Assembly (NCBI RefSeq): GCF_004342285.1 | Contig: NZ_SMCV01000016.1 | Coordinates: 1-64,000, forward strand | Length of the DNA stretch: 64,000 bases | Source of the DNA: Klebsiella sp. BIGb0138 | GTDB lineage: Bacteria > Pseudomonadota > Gammaproteobacteria > Enterobacterales > Enterobacteriaceae | Direction: 5' to 3' | In this document: positions 42,228-50,743 of the stretch, piece by piece | Layout: each line of letters starts with the position of its first letter | Numbering within the stretch: the first letter of the stretch is position 1 | Program-made: the position numbers and the translations under genes | Notes under the pieces: generated by a model | The model's database searches: none | Seen by the model: the letters and a program-made list of their open reading frames with translations, nothing else | What the model was told of the DNA's origin: nothing

Positions 42228-42666
42228 GCTGCAGGAAGTTGACGCCTGGTTAGATGCGCTGCTGGCTGGTCTGGAGCCTGCCGCGCGTAAGCGCATGATG
42301 CGGGAGCTGGCGCAGCAGCTGCGCCGCAGCCAGCAGAAAAATATCCGGATGCAGCGTAACCCGGACGGCACGGCATACGAACCACGACGGGTAACGGCAC
42401 GCACGAAAACTGGCCGCATACGTCGGCAGATGTTTGCCAAACTCCGCACCGCAAAATACCTGAAAGCCGCAGCAACAGCTGACTCTGCTAGTGTGGAGTT
42501 TGAGGGCAGGGTGCAGCGTATTGCGCGGGTGCATCATTACGGCTTACGCGATCTTGTGAGCCGTAGAGGGCCGAAAACTAGATATGCTCAACGTAGACTA
42601 CTTGGTCATAGTCTGGAGACGACTGATTTAGTAAATAGTGTGCTATTTGCATTTTTATCCAAATAA
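42220..42666 (+). CDS. S: Tail completion protein (P2 gpS)
   Basis: 148 residues from a GTG at 42220, overlapping R by eight bases; starts further upstream give no family sequence. LEPAARKRMMRELAQQLRRSQQKNIRMQRNPDGTAYEPRR is the gpS (virion morphogenesis) signature. It is the last gene before the AT-rich insertion, and its final codons are already AT-rich. Confidence 0.93.
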   Translation: MAELQEVDAWLDALLAGLEPAARKRMMRELAQQLRRSQQKNIRMQRNPDGTAYEPRRVTARTKTGRIRRQMFAKLRTAKYLKAAATADSASVEFEGRVQRIARVHHYGLRDLVSRRGPKTRYAQRRLLGHSLETTDLVNSVLFAFLSK

Positions 42667-42691
42667 CGTTCAAAGCTTCTTAACAGGATGA

Positions 42692-42720
42692 TTGACAAGA
42701 GAAATGCTCTGATGGATGAT
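42692..42720 (+). promoter_or_regulatory. Sigma-70-like promoter of the S-V insertion
   Basis: TTGACA (42692-42697), a 17-base spacer and GATGAT (42715-42720). The perfect -35 box suggests that the inserted pair is transcribed in the lysogen, independently of Ogr. Confidence 0.6.
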
Positions 42721-42748
42721 TTAATGAACAAATGAATCTCCAGAGCTG

Positions 42749-43138
42749 ATGAATGTGAACGAATTTATTCAAATACTTCAAGTGGTGTTAACATGGCCAA
42801 CAGCTTTTATTTTGGCTTTATGTATATTGTATCGTCCAATAACTTTAGTCTTGAAAAGGATCGTTGATAGCAATACAGCTAAAGCAAAGTTAGGATTTGT
42901 TGAGTTGGAAATTGGTGAATTGGCAAGGAAAGGTAAGTTGGCAGTTGATAATTTTAATGAATTATCAATTACAATGGCTAAAACTAGGTTGCTTGAACTA
43001 GATGTCACGAAAGAAAATTTCGTTCACAGTTTCTCATCTCAACAGCAAGTGAAGCTCAATGCACTAATGATTGAGTTAGAAAGAAAAATATCACAGCTTG
43101 AAGAAGGCGGAAATGAAAATTTACCTGCTCAAAAATAA
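42749..43138 (+). CDS. Membrane-anchored coiled-coil protein (S-V insertion, gene 1)
   Basis: 129 residues. One N-terminal membrane segment (VVLTWPTAFILALCILY, about residues 12-28) is followed by a cytoplasmic helical/coiled-coil part (KLGFVELEIGELARKGK, QVKLNALMIELERKISQLEEG). No family recognised. It overlaps gene 2 by 26 bases and shares its low GC. Membrane partner or sensor of the PcfJ-like protein is inference from coupling. Confidence 0.72.
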   Translation: MNVNEFIQILQVVLTWPTAFILALCILYRPITLVLKRIVDSNTAKAKLGFVELEIGELARKGKLAVDNFNELSITMAKTRLLELDVTKENFVHSFSSQQQVKLNALMIELERKISQLEEGGNENLPAQK

Positions 43139-44327
43139 AATATTTATTTCTTTTTTGCCTCTTGTTCGAGTAGTCATAAAAGTCTACGTTGAAGATGAAC
43201 AGATCTTATCTGATATTTTTCATAGGACTAGTGTGCAACGTAAGGAATTGGATTGTGGTTTGCCCCTTTTTAATGAGAGAGTTATGGGGAGGTCAACGGT
43301 TGAGCACTTACTTAATATGCTAGGTGGAAATATTAATGATAGCGTTTGGGAGTTGCTGAGCTATAACGATGGGCAGGTTGAAACTTACAATGCTATCACA
43401 GCAAGTCACTCATTAAAAGAACTGTTTTGTAGTTGCCCTAATTTAGCTTGGGCTATTATCATGAATAACTATTATGGCGTTGGATTTCATGTGGTGGAGT
43501 ATTATGCGAGGATGAAAAGACGACAGCTCGCAGCTTCATTAATTGAATCCCCTCCTGAAGAGAGAGTTGTCAACCTCTTGAAAAAAACTGAGATGCTAAG
43601 TGGGCGAAAATATGAACTTGTAATGCTATCTAGATGCCTAAAAGAGTTGGAGATAGTAGAGTCTTATAAACACCGCGATAAAGTGACTATCCAAGAGCTA
43701 TATTTGGCTTATCGCTATCGGATTCTGTCAGGGTCAAGATTATTAGCAAACCTTTGCTCTGAGAAAAAAGAATTTTTACGAGAGTACAAGGTAGGAATGT
43801 GCACTCTTAGTAAAATCGTTGAGGATAGTATTCGTATCGGTGAGAATATAGGCATTAAAGATTCTCTAAATATCATTGCCAATTGCCCTGATGGTGATTC
43901 AGTTAAATATTACCATGATAAATGGACGGTAAAGTTACGCGAAACTACAAAATTGCTACGTGATGATATTTTTCTTGATCGCCCTGCACTGATGGATTGC
44001 CCGGGTATAGTGTTTCTCTCGTCAATAAATAAATTAATTATCGAGGGTAGAGAAATGGAGCATTGCCTTGCATCTTATAAAGAAAAGGTAATGAATAAAG
44101 AAAGTTTTATTTACAAGGTTACTGCGATTACAGGAGAGAGAGTTACTCTCGAATTGGGGTTTTCTAAAGATAAGTATTTCATAAAACAAGCGAAAGGTTT
44201 TCGAAATGCTGAGCCATCTAACCCTCTGCGAGTGTTTTATAACACATGGCTTACTAACGAAAATGAAAGGCTTAAGCTAATAGCTGAAGAAGGCAGGCTC
44301 GCCCAGAATGTTTCAATGAGAGCCTAA
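43113..44327 (+). CDS. PcfJ-like protein (S-V insertion, gene 2)
   Basis: 404 residues from the ATG 43113 (AAGG five bases before); a TTG 15 bases upstream is less likely. Residues about 290-385 resemble the PcfJ domain: EGREMEHCLASYKEKV, SFIYKVTAITGERVTLEL and KQAKGFRNAEPS. A His317-Cys318 pair is its most conserved feature. The N-terminal 280 residues are helical and unassigned. PcfJ-domain proteins have no settled function. Sitting in the P2 fun(Z) locus, a phage-exclusion role is a reasonable guess. Confidence 0.72.
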   Translation: MKIYLLKNKIFISFLPLVRVVIKVYVEDEQILSDIFHRTSVQRKELDCGLPLFNERVMGRSTVEHLLNMLGGNINDSVWELLSYNDGQVETYNAITASHSLKELFCSCPNLAWAIIMNNYYGVGFHVVEYYARMKRRQLAASLIESPPEERVVNLLKKTEMLSGRKYELVMLSRCLKELEIVESYKHRDKVTIQELYLAYRYRILSGSRLLANLCSEKKEFLREYKVGMCTLSKIVEDSIRIGENIGIKDSLNIIANCPDGDSVKYYHDKWTVKLRETTKLLRDDIFLDRPALMDCPGIVFLSSINKLIIEGREMEHCLASYKEKVMNKESFIYKVTAITGERVTLELGFSKDKYFIKQAKGFRNAEPSNPLRVFYNTWLTNENERLKLIAEEGRLAQNVSMRA

Positions 44328-44336
44328 CTCATACAT

Positions 44337-44354
44337 TGTATCTTAGATAGTACA
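44337..44354 (+). promoter_or_regulatory. Ogr box of the V late promoter
   Basis: TGT (44337-44339), 12 bases, ACA (44352-44354). With the usual distance of about 55 bases from box centre to transcript start, transcription would begin at or next to the V start codon, so the leader would be very short; the insertion may have shortened this region. Confidence 0.6.
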
Positions 44355-44400
44355 AGCTACGTCCCTCCCTTAGAGTTGTGAGTTCAGACATTATTCATGC

Positions 44401-44973
44401 ATGAACGCACAACTCACAGAAATAATGCGCCTTATCACCAATCTGATCCGCACCGGCATAGTGACCGAAGTGGACCGGGACGGCTGGCTGTGCCGGGTGA
44501 AAACAGGCGACCTCGAAACCAACTGGATTAACTGGCTGACCTACCGCGCCGGTAAATCCCGCACCTGGTGGTGTCCGTCGCCGGGGGAGCAGGTGGTGCT
44601 GTTCAGTCTGGGCGGCAATCTGGAAACAGCGTTTGCGCTTCCGGCCATCTACTCCGATGCGTGCCCGCCGCCGTCAGACTCTGAAAGCGCGGATGTGACC
44701 GCATACGAGGATGGCGGCTGGTTCGAATACGACCCGGCCACCGGGCGCTGGATTATCCGGGGTGTTAAAGCCGTGCTTATCGAATCCTCGCAGCTGGTTT
44801 CCTGCAAAACAGGGGAGTTTGTGATCGAGGCTGACACGACCCGTATTAACAGCAGCGTGATCCTGAATGGCGATGTGACCCATGGCGGCGGGGAAATGAC
44901 CTCAAACGGCATTGTGGCCGATAAGCATAAACACCCTGGCGACAGTGGCGGGACGACGGGAGGCCCAATTTGA
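44401..44973 (+). CDS. V: Baseplate spike (P2 gpV)
   Basis: 190 residues. LIRTGIVTEVDRDGWLCRVKTGDLETNWINWLTYRAGKSRTWWCPSPGEQV is the gpV OB-fold start. H176-x-H178 followed by PGDSGGTTGG is the metal-binding needle tip. It opens the baseplate operon. Confidence 0.95.
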   Translation: MNAQLTEIMRLITNLIRTGIVTEVDRDGWLCRVKTGDLETNWINWLTYRAGKSRTWWCPSPGEQVVLFSLGGNLETAFALPAIYSDACPPPSDSESADVTAYEDGGWFEYDPATGRWIIRGVKAVLIESSQLVSCKTGEFVIEADTTRINSSVILNGDVTHGGGEMTSNGIVADKHKHPGDSGGTTGGPI

Positions 44974-45332
44974 CGCTCTATATCGGGATGAATCGCGAGA
45001 CCGGCAAGGCCATTACGGAAACCGACCACCTGCGCCAGTCCGTGCGGGATATTTTGCTGACGCCGCAGGGCAGTCGCCTTGCCCGCCGGGAATACGGTTC
45101 CCTGCTGTCCGCGCTGATTGACCAGCCGCAAAACCCGGCGCTGCGACTGCAGATCATGGCGGCGGTGTACGTCGCGTTGCAGCGGTGGGAGCCGCGGCTA
45201 CAGCTCGACACCATCACGATTAACAGCAGCAGCATGGATGGCGCAATGGTGATTGAGCTGGCAGGCCAGCGCAATGACGGCGTGCCGGTTTCCCTTTCCG
45301 TATCGACAGGAGCAGCCAATGGCAGTTATTGA
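44970..45332 (+). CDS. W: Baseplate wedge protein (P2 gpW, gp25-like)
   Basis: 120 residues: GMNRETGKAITETDHLRQSVRDILLTPQGSRLARREYGSLL is typical gpW/gp25. It overlaps V by four and J by 14 bases. Confidence 0.95.
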   Translation: MTLYIGMNRETGKAITETDHLRQSVRDILLTPQGSRLARREYGSLLSALIDQPQNPALRLQIMAAVYVALQRWEPRLQLDTITINSSSMDGAMVIELAGQRNDGVPVSLSVSTGAANGSY

Positions 45333-46227
45333 CCTTTCCCAGCTGCCGCCACCGCAAATCGTGGATGAGCCGGATTTTGAAACCCTGCTGACAGAGCGTA
45401 AGGCGGAATTTGTCGCGCTCTATCCGGCAGAAGAGCAGAAAGCCGTGGCCCGTACCTTAACGCTTGAGTCAGAGCCGATCGTAAAAACGCTGCAGGAAAA
45501 CGTGTACCGGGAGCTGCTGCTGCGCCAGCGGATTAACGAGGCGGCACGGGCCGTCATGGTGGCTTATTCCGGCAGTGATGACCTGGATAATTTAGGCGCT
45601 AACAATAACGTGCAGCGGCGGGTGATCACCCCCGCAGACGATACCACCACGCCACCGACTGAGGCGGAAATGGAATCGGACGCGGATTATCGCCAGCGCA
45701 TCCCGGCGGCCTTTGAGGGGATGAGCGTTGCCGGTCCCATCGGCGCGTATGAATATCACGCCCTTAGCTCGGATGGCCGGGTGGCCGATGCCTCGGCGTT
45801 CAGTCCGTCCCCGGCGGAAGTGGTGGTGACGGTACTGGCCCGCGACGGTGATGGCACCGCGCCGGATGATTTGCTGCAGGTGGTCGGGGATGCCCTGAAT
45901 GATGAGACCGTGCGCCCTGTAGCGGACCGGGTGAGCGTTCGATCTGCTGAGGTTGTCAATTATTCGGTTGAGGCTGTTTTGTTTGTCTATCCAGGTCCGG
46001 CCGTAGAACCTATTCTCGCCGCTGCTAAGGCGCAGCTGGCGGCATATATCAGCGAGCAGCGTCGTTTGGGGCGTGACATTCGCTTGTCAGCGCTATACGC
46101 GGCCCTGCATGTGCCAGGCGTTCAGCGTGTCGAGCTGCAGCAGCCGCTGGCCGATGTTGTTCTGGACAGAACGCAGGCCGCATTTTGCCTCGGTTTTAAC
46201 GTTGTGATCGGCGGATCTGATGAATAA
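45319..46227 (+). CDS. J: Baseplate wedge protein (P2 gpJ)
   Basis: 302 residues from ATG 45319 with AGGAGCAG in front (MAVIDLSQLPPPQIVDEPDFETLL). LQENVYRELLLRQRINEAARAVMVAYS and SDADYRQRIPAAFEGMSVAGPIGAYEYHAL are gpJ features. Confidence 0.95.
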   Translation: MAVIDLSQLPPPQIVDEPDFETLLTERKAEFVALYPAEEQKAVARTLTLESEPIVKTLQENVYRELLLRQRINEAARAVMVAYSGSDDLDNLGANNNVQRRVITPADDTTTPPTEAEMESDADYRQRIPAAFEGMSVAGPIGAYEYHALSSDGRVADASAFSPSPAEVVVTVLARDGDGTAPDDLLQVVGDALNDETVRPVADRVSVRSAEVVNYSVEAVLFVYPGPAVEPILAAAKAQLAAYISEQRRLGRDIRLSALYAALHVPGVQRVELQQPLADVVLDRTQAAFCLGFNVVIGGSDE

Positions 46228-46837
46228 CAGCCTCCTGCCGCCGGGATCGTCCGCGCTGGAGCGCAGGCTGGCGCAAGCCTGTTCTGGAATCAGCGATTTA
46301 AACGTGCCGCTGCGCGATCTGTGGAACCCGTGGAAATGCCCGGCAAAGTTCCTGCCCTATCTGGCCTGGGCTTTTTCTGTGGACCGCTATGAGGAAACCT
46401 GGACGGAAAACGCAAAGCGGCAGGCTGTCAGTGATGCGTTCTGGATCCATCAGCGCAAGGGGACTGTGGCTGCAGTTAAGCGTGTGATCGAGGGGTTTGG
46501 TTACTCAATGGCCCTTGATGAGTGGTGGGAAGTTGCAGACCCGGCAGGGACATTCCGGCTTTCAGTTGATTTAAACGAAATTGGTATTACTGAGGCCATG
46601 CTCAAAGAGCTTGAGCGGCTGATTAATGAAACAAAACCCGTTAGTCGTCATCTTGCCAGGCTGGATGTTATTTCCAGAACGTCGGGGAACATATATATGG
46701 GGGCGGCATTATATACCGGGGATATTGTAACGATTTACCCGCCGGATTATCAGGCCGACGACAGCCTGCACTATAACGGCCTGGTGAGTTTTGACGGTAA
46801 TTATTTATTTTCAGGTGAAGACGATGGCAATAATTAA
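46220..46837 (+). CDS. I: Baseplate/tail protein (P2 gpI)
   Basis: 205 residues. LPPGSSALERRLAQACSGISDLNVPLRDLWNPWKCPAKFLPYLAWAFSVDRYEETW is the gpI pattern. It links the baseplate to the receptor-binding proteins that follow; its C-terminus (YTGDIVTIYPP) overlaps the spike gene. Confidence 0.94.
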   Translation: MNNSLLPPGSSALERRLAQACSGISDLNVPLRDLWNPWKCPAKFLPYLAWAFSVDRYEETWTENAKRQAVSDAFWIHQRKGTVAAVKRVIEGFGYSMALDEWWEVADPAGTFRLSVDLNEIGITEAMLKELERLINETKPVSRHLARLDVISRTSGNIYMGAALYTGDIVTIYPPDYQADDSLHYNGLVSFDGNYLFSGEDDGNN

Positions 46838-49088
46838 CGAAACGCCACAGTGGGAAGAGAATATCAATCTCATTGCCAGGGCGGATAAAGTGGAGGGCGG
46901 ACGCGACGGGGTTGCAAACGCCCCCACCCGCCAGCTGGCAAACCGTACGGCATTCCTGAAAGACGAAACCGAAAAGCTGAAAGACGCCGATGAAAAGAAC
47001 GTGAAAATCGCGGTGGATTTCCTGACGGGCGGCCAGCTTGATACGGTGCGCGATGAAATCGTCCACGGTAATTACCGGATGGTCTGGACCGGCGCGTTTC
47101 CTAAACTGGTTCCACCTGGCAGCACCCCGGAATCCACAGGGGGGATTGGTGGCGGCAGTTGGGCCTATACCTCCGATGCGCCGTTAAGGGACGATATAAG
47201 CGCCCCGGACGGGGCCGGTTCAGGTATCAGTATCTGGGATGCGAACTACAACAAATATAAAAAAATTTCGGTCGGAAAAACACTGGAGAATCTGTTTCGT
47301 CACGGGCAGGTGCTGGAGTGGTATTACGACAAATACGGCGACTGGAATGAAGCGCACCTGCAATCTCAGGTCAATGTTTACCGCCGGAACCTTTCCTCCC
47401 AGATTCAGGCCCCAAAAGGGAGAGTCATCCTTTCGGAACCATTATGGCACGGTCCTGCGTTGGGGGATTTAATTCACGAACGATTCCCGGAGCTGAATTT
47501 TTATAACCCCGAAACCGGGCGTTATGCCGGTGTGTGGGATTTTATTCTGGTCGGGGCATATTGCCGGTCGAGCGATATTACCGGTGTGGATACCAAAGGC
47601 ACGCAGTTTATTTTACAGGTGGACGACCTGAATGATACCCGCTGGAAAGACTTTGGCATTATTCATGCGGCACCGAAAGAAATTGACCAGCGCAGGCGGA
47701 CGGCGGCGGTTCTGAAAAACTGGCCCGGGAACGTACATCTGCGCAATTTTAACGTTGCAGGGCAAACCCGTAACGGCGAAATTGCGCCGTGGATGCATGG
47801 TATCTATTCCTATAAATCCGGCAAAAACCTGATTAGCGGTATTAACGTAGCGGGCGTCTGGGGCGGGGGCATTATCCTGGACTGGGCCTTTGAGCCTATC
47901 GTTGAAAACAGCCTCGCTATCGGCTGCGGCCGTATGGTTCGCCGTGATTATTATGCGCGTGGCCTGGTTGATGCTGACTACATGCTCTATGCGCCATTTC
48001 AGACGATGTTTTCACCGTCGGGCATTGTAGGCGATAACACTAACTTTGTGCGCGTAACAGACTGTCATTTTGAGGATAACCTGGTCGCCGCCGACGCCAT
48101 CATAGGCGGCAGTGCGTCGCCGGTCTGGTTCACGCGCAAACACTATGAGTGTGCCACTACCCCGGCGTCATCGGCGGCTAACACGAAAAAAACGGCGCTG
48201 GCGGTCGGCGGGTATGGTGTCCGCTATCTGGGGCGTGACTCAGAAGACGATTTTGACGATACGGCGCCAACAGTCACACCTGGTGCCGGGCAGGGTAACG
48301 TCATATGGGAGGGCGGGGCCATGTATTCAAACACGTATGAATATCTGGCGCAGCTGGCGGGCTCAGGAACACTCACAATTAACAATAACCTGCAACCAAA
48401 TACCAGTAACGTGCGGCTGCGCACCAGCGGTACGGGGGCGGCTTTACGTGGCGTTAACAGTAAATTTGGCAACATTTCACTCTCCGGCGGGAACTCAAAC
48501 CCAAATCCGCTGGTTCTGGATTCCTGCGAAACCGGCGTTATCTCTATGTCCTACACGCACCCGGCACGTCTCAAAAACGTGCAGGCTGGCGGGCTGGTTG
48601 TGACGAATCCGTACGACACCGCTGATACGCCGTGGCTGATTGATGGTTCGTTTGGGTTTATCAATACGCCGGTCCTGCATAAAGTCCAGGGGACAGTGAC
48701 GCTGACGTCCAAAACGATACCGTCAGCTTTCCGTGCGGCAAAAGGCCGGTTGCGCCTGGCGCATTATGCCTATTTCGCGGAGAAGCTGCTCGCACCGCTA
48801 CAAACGTCTGTACACGAGACTTCGCTGGAGGTGACCGCCGGTCAGAACGCGGCGGCTCTGCTTCAGGAGGGCCGGTATCTCTATCCGCCAGAAGCAACAA
48901 AAGCGCTGACAGGGCTTCCTGTTGACGGGCGTTCAGTGCTGGATGTCGTCAACGAAACGCCAGCGGCGTATGTTGAGCAGGTTTGTACCGGCGTTAACGC
49001 GGGCAACCTGGCGAAATATAACCGCATTATTCCGTACAACGATGGTGTTTACGGGACGCCAACGGCCTGGGCGAAGCTGACAAACTGA
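46824..49088 (+). CDS. Tail spike, probable capsule depolymerase (beta-helix)
   Basis: 754 residues from ATG 46824 with AGGTGAAG in front. A short N-terminal anchor (NETPQWEENINLIARADKVEGG) is followed by GGIGGGSWAYTSDAPLRDD and a long repetitive beta-rich region (about 200-650) with short strands and Asn/Gly turns, as in right-handed beta-helix spikes. Klebsiella phages carry such depolymerases that cleave capsule. It occupies the H position after I. Catalytic residues and capsule type cannot be told from sequence alone. Confidence 0.82.
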   Translation: MAIINETPQWEENINLIARADKVEGGRDGVANAPTRQLANRTAFLKDETEKLKDADEKNVKIAVDFLTGGQLDTVRDEIVHGNYRMVWTGAFPKLVPPGSTPESTGGIGGGSWAYTSDAPLRDDISAPDGAGSGISIWDANYNKYKKISVGKTLENLFRHGQVLEWYYDKYGDWNEAHLQSQVNVYRRNLSSQIQAPKGRVILSEPLWHGPALGDLIHERFPELNFYNPETGRYAGVWDFILVGAYCRSSDITGVDTKGTQFILQVDDLNDTRWKDFGIIHAAPKEIDQRRRTAAVLKNWPGNVHLRNFNVAGQTRNGEIAPWMHGIYSYKSGKNLISGINVAGVWGGGIILDWAFEPIVENSLAIGCGRMVRRDYYARGLVDADYMLYAPFQTMFSPSGIVGDNTNFVRVTDCHFEDNLVAADAIIGGSASPVWFTRKHYECATTPASSAANTKKTALAVGGYGVRYLGRDSEDDFDDTAPTVTPGAGQGNVIWEGGAMYSNTYEYLAQLAGSGTLTINNNLQPNTSNVRLRTSGTGAALRGVNSKFGNISLSGGNSNPNPLVLDSCETGVISMSYTHPARLKNVQAGGLVVTNPYDTADTPWLIDGSFGFINTPVLHKVQGTVTLTSKTIPSAFRAAKGRLRLAHYAYFAEKLLAPLQTSVHETSLEVTAGQNAAALLQEGRYLYPPEATKALTGLPVDGRSVLDVVNETPAAYVEQVCTGVNAGNLAKYNRIIPYNDGVYGTPTAWAKLTN

Positions 49089-49103
49089 TATGAGGAAAAA
49101 ACG

Positions 49104-49388
49104 ATGAGTTTTACGTTAACGAAGGTGCTCCGCGTCAATCGTTCCTACCCGGATTTACTGCTGGAGGTCGCGGACGGTACGGAAGAGGTCAGCATTACCT
49201 ACGAGGTGACCACGGTGGAGCTGAACGGGAATACAGGCAAGGCCGGATACACGGTCAGCGTGGGGGATGCCAGGCCAGGCATGACGCGGAGTTTTGATTT
49301 TACCTATAGCGGGAACGGGAACCCCACAGCGGAGGCGGAGTCCCGACTAAACGAGGCGGTCTCCCCGCTGGCAGTCATTACCGTATGA
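49104..49388 (+). CDS. Small protein between spike and fibre, unknown function
   Basis: 94 residues (MSFTLTKVLRVNRSYPDLLLEVADGTEEV...), beta-rich and acidic, 15 bases after the spike with a GAGGAAAA site. The place is that of fibre assembly or capping factors, but the sequence is not a Tfa/gpG protein. Confidence 0.65.
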   Translation: MSFTLTKVLRVNRSYPDLLLEVADGTEEVSITYEVTTVELNGNTGKAGYTVSVGDARPGMTRSFDFTYSGNGNPTAEAESRLNEAVSPLAVITV

Positions 49389-49430
49389 ATCTGGCCCGGT
49401 AACAAAGAAAAAAGTAAAGGCAGGTAAGGC

Positions 49431-50594
49431 GTGGAAAATAAAAAATTCATCTCAATAATCACTGCCGCCGGGCTGGAAAAGTTCGCGGCGGCGGCGCTGT
49501 CCGGGGAGCCTGCCGGAATTTCTGTGATGGCGGTAGGGGATGGCGGAGGCGTCCTGCCTGCCCCCTCTCCTGAGCAGACCGCGCTCATCAGTGAGACATA
49601 TCGTGCTCCCCTGAATCGCCTGGATATCAGCGACGATGCAGCCAACGTGATAGAGGCGGAAATGATTATACCGCCGCAGGCCGGTGGTTTTACGATGCGC
49701 GAGGCCGCGCTGTTTGATGATGAGGGCGTGTGCCTGGCCGTCGCCAGTATGCCGGAAACCTATAAACCGGTACTGAGCCAGGGGGCCGGGCGGTTCAGTG
49801 TCATCAGAATGCAGCTGGCCGTTGCCAGCACCGCCGATATACAGCTGATTAATGACCCCGGCGTGACACTGGCGACCATCGAAAATGTGATTAATGCCGG
49901 TAATGCGGCGAAAGACTATGCCGATGATGCGCTGAGCGACCATGAGCTGTCACGCAATCACCCGGACGCCACGACAGAACTGAAAGGATTTACGCGTCTC
50001 AGCAATGCCACCGATAGCGATAAGCAAGACCGCGCCGCCACGCCGCTGGCGGTAAAAGCCGCGATAACGCAGGCTATCCGTGCGGCCTGGGAGCTGGATA
50101 ACCCGGTCGGGACAACGAGGTTTTTTAATCAGAACCTGAACCCCAATGAAAACTGGCCGTGGTCGCAGTGGGTTTATACCGGCGAAAATAAAACGATCCG
50201 CGTCGGCAAGGCTGACGGCTCGAACGTCGGTACGACAGGCGGCAGTGATACCGTCACGCTCCAGCGTACCAACCTGCCGAAAGTGCAGATCAGCGTTTCA
50301 GGGAAGACCAGCGAGCAGGAGGAGCAAAGGCTACAGACTGAAGACGGCGGCGAACATGATCATGATGGTGTCCCCAGCAGAGAGGACCCGTGGGAGATTG
50401 GCGGCGATATCAGCCAGCTTTTTAACCCGGCGCATACGGGTAAAACGGATAAGGCGCAGGCCCATAAACACGCGGTTGTGATACCGCCGCATCGCCACGA
50501 CATCACCGGTAAAACTGACAATCTCGGTGATGGCCAGTCAATCAGCGTGGTCGAGGCTCACACTCTGCTGATGTGCTGGAGCCGCGTTGCCTGA
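49431..50594 (+). CDS. H: Tail fibre protein (P2 gpH N-terminal type)
   Basis: 387 residues. ITAAGLEKFAAAALSGEPAGISVMAVGDGGG and MIIPPQAGGFTMREAALFDDEG are the P2 gpH/Mu S tail-fibre N-terminus. LKGFTRLSNATDSDKQDRAATPLAVKAA is the common fibre repeat. The C-terminus has HKHAVVIPPHRHD, a His-pair metal site as in T4 gp12-like fibres, ending LLMCWSRVA. It is shorter than P2 H (669 residues) and no assembly gene G follows. Confidence 0.88.
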   Translation: MENKKFISIITAAGLEKFAAAALSGEPAGISVMAVGDGGGVLPAPSPEQTALISETYRAPLNRLDISDDAANVIEAEMIIPPQAGGFTMREAALFDDEGVCLAVASMPETYKPVLSQGAGRFSVIRMQLAVASTADIQLINDPGVTLATIENVINAGNAAKDYADDALSDHELSRNHPDATTELKGFTRLSNATDSDKQDRAATPLAVKAAITQAIRAAWELDNPVGTTRFFNQNLNPNENWPWSQWVYTGENKTIRVGKADGSNVGTTGGSDTVTLQRTNLPKVQISVSGKTSEQEEQRLQTEDGGEHDHDGVPSREDPWEIGGDISQLFNPAHTGKTDKAQAHKHAVVIPPHRHDITGKTDNLGDGQSISVVEAHTLLMCWSRVA

Positions 50595-50621
50595 ATCGCC
50601 TGGTAAACCACTGACCAAATC

Positions 50622-50644
50622 AGCCCCTGAATGGGGCTTTTTTT
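50622..50644 (+). terminator. Rho-independent terminator after the fibre gene
   Basis: AGCCCC-TGA-ATGGGGCT-type stem followed by seven to eight Ts. It ends the V-to-H late transcript before the FI promoter. Confidence 0.85.
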
Positions 50645-50655
50645 CTGCCTGCGGT

Positions 50656-50673
50656 TGTATCAACCACGGTACA
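50656..50673 (+). promoter_or_regulatory. Ogr box of the FI late promoter
   Basis: TGT (50656-50658), 12 bases, ACA (50671-50673), 71 bases before the FI start codon, the spacing expected for P2 PF. Confidence 0.8.
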
Positions 50674-50743
50674 ACGGGCATCAACGGCTTGCGGTGAATG
50701 ATTTCCCTACCATGGGTGAACCCCTAAACAGGAGATTCATTCC

